Assembly: GCA_937948705.1 (NCBI GenBank) | Contig: CALECF010000146.1 | Coordinates: 1-8,968 of the forward strand | DNA: 8,968 nucleotides | Direction: 5' to 3' | From: an uncultured Anaerosolibacter sp. | Lineage (GTDB): Bacteria > Bacillota_A > Clostridia > Peptostreptococcales > Thermotaleaceae | In this document: positions 8,697-8,968 of the stretch, one piece after another | Layout of the letters: each line of letters opens with the position of its first letter | How positions within the stretch are numbered: position 1 is the stretch's first letter | Translations under genes and position numbers: made by a program | The notes under the pieces: generated by a model | What the model was told of the DNA's origin: nothing | The model's input: the letters and a program-made list of their open reading frames with translations, nothing else | Databases searched by the model: none

Positions 8697-8736
8697 GTCG
8701 CCAAAACGAGCGACACACAATTTGGTCTTTGAAAAC
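8697..8736 (+). promoter_or_regulatory. rRNA antitermination leader: boxB-like hairpin and boxA
   Basis: GTCGC (8697-8701) and GCGAC (8710-8714) form a 5-bp hairpin with an 8-base loop at the very 5' end of the transcript. Nine bases later comes TGGTCTTTGAAAAC (8723-8736), close to the Firmicutes rRNA boxA (TGCTCTTTGAAAAC), the binding site for the NusB/NusE antitermination factors. Order and spacing match other Firmicutes rRNA leaders. Confidence 0.8.
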
Positions 8737-8767
8737 TACACAGTGTAAGAATTAAGCCAGCATATAA

Positions 8768-8823
8768 TTGGTTAGAAGTTAGAGGTTAGATGTTAGTGGT
8801 GCAAACCAAGAACAAATAACCAA
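8768..8823 (+). repeat. GTTAG/CTAAC repeat element, copy 2, a hairpin in the rRNA leader
   Basis: This is the second copy of the element at 5088-5175, with a centre reduced to three bases. Positions 8784-8800 and 8805-8821 pair at 13 of 17 around a GCAA (GNRA-type) loop. The stem is GGTTA/TAACC, a 2x2 loop, TGTT/AACA, a second 2x2 loop of A-G mismatches, and TGGT/ACCA. An outer alternative pairs TTGGTTA (8768-8774) with TAACCAA (8817-8823). It lies between boxA and mature 16S, so it is transcribed in every pre-rRNA and removed on processing. Confidence 0.62.
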
Positions 8824-8849
8824 AGATGAATAACCGCCCAAAATATTTT

Positions 8850-8968
<119 letters not shown>

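Noticed and set aside
8474..8716. 80-codon reverse-strand frame upstream of 16S
   Set aside because: It runs antisense through the rRNA promoter and the boxB-like hairpin, has no ribosome site, and its Cys/Ser/His-rich translation resembles no family I know.

Overview
The window reads as chromosomal DNA of a Gram-positive anaerobe of class Clostridia. The reasons are strong AGGAGG-type ribosome sites, U-tailed hairpin terminators, sigma-A promoters of the TTGACA/TATAAT kind, a Na+-pumping decarboxylase, and a Clostridia-like 16S start followed by GAGCGGTTTTC. The birA-coaX-dusB-greA-lysS-rrn order also fits. An Alkaliphilus-like relative is my guess from gene content; I could not test it. All genes lie on the + strand.

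Layout: (1) 1-1493, the end of a Na+-translocating decarboxylase operon: the C-terminus of a biotin carrier subunit, then the membrane beta subunit, closed by a strong terminator. (2) 1500-5080, a vitamin/cofactor block: birA with its own promoter, an overlapping P1-family (NylC/DmpA-like) self-cleaving hydrolase, a promoter plus a leader with alternative pairings, an ECF S component that is probably the pantothenate transporter, and coaX (type III pantothenate kinase), closed by a terminator. (3) 5088-8368, a tRNA/transcription block: dusB, greA and lysS. dusB sits behind a GTTAG/CTAAC repeat element whose centre holds a TTGACA box. greA has a perfect-consensus promoter starting 2 nt after the dusB stop and a long leader that folds on paper into a three-way junction. 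A terminator overlaps the lysS stop codon. (4) 8369-8968, a non-coding stretch with two hairpins, then an rRNA operon: promoter, boxB-like hairpin, boxA, a second copy of the GTTAG/CTAAC element inside the leader, and the first ~119 nt of 16S rRNA.

How the genes fit together: the biotin carrier is the obvious local substrate for the biotin ligase BirA. The S component and CoaX make an uptake-then-phosphorylation pair feeding coenzyme A. DusB, GreA, LysS and the rRNA operon all serve translation or RNA synthesis, a grouping common in Firmicutes.

I found no CRISPR array, phage, insertion sequence or defence system. The less ordinary material is in the intergenic RNA: the greA leader, the ECF S-component gene leader, the shared repeat element, and the V1 part of 16S at the window edge. 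Three starts are set downstream of the longest open frame (coaX 4279, dusB 5192, lysS 6859), from ribosome-site spacing and family N-termini.
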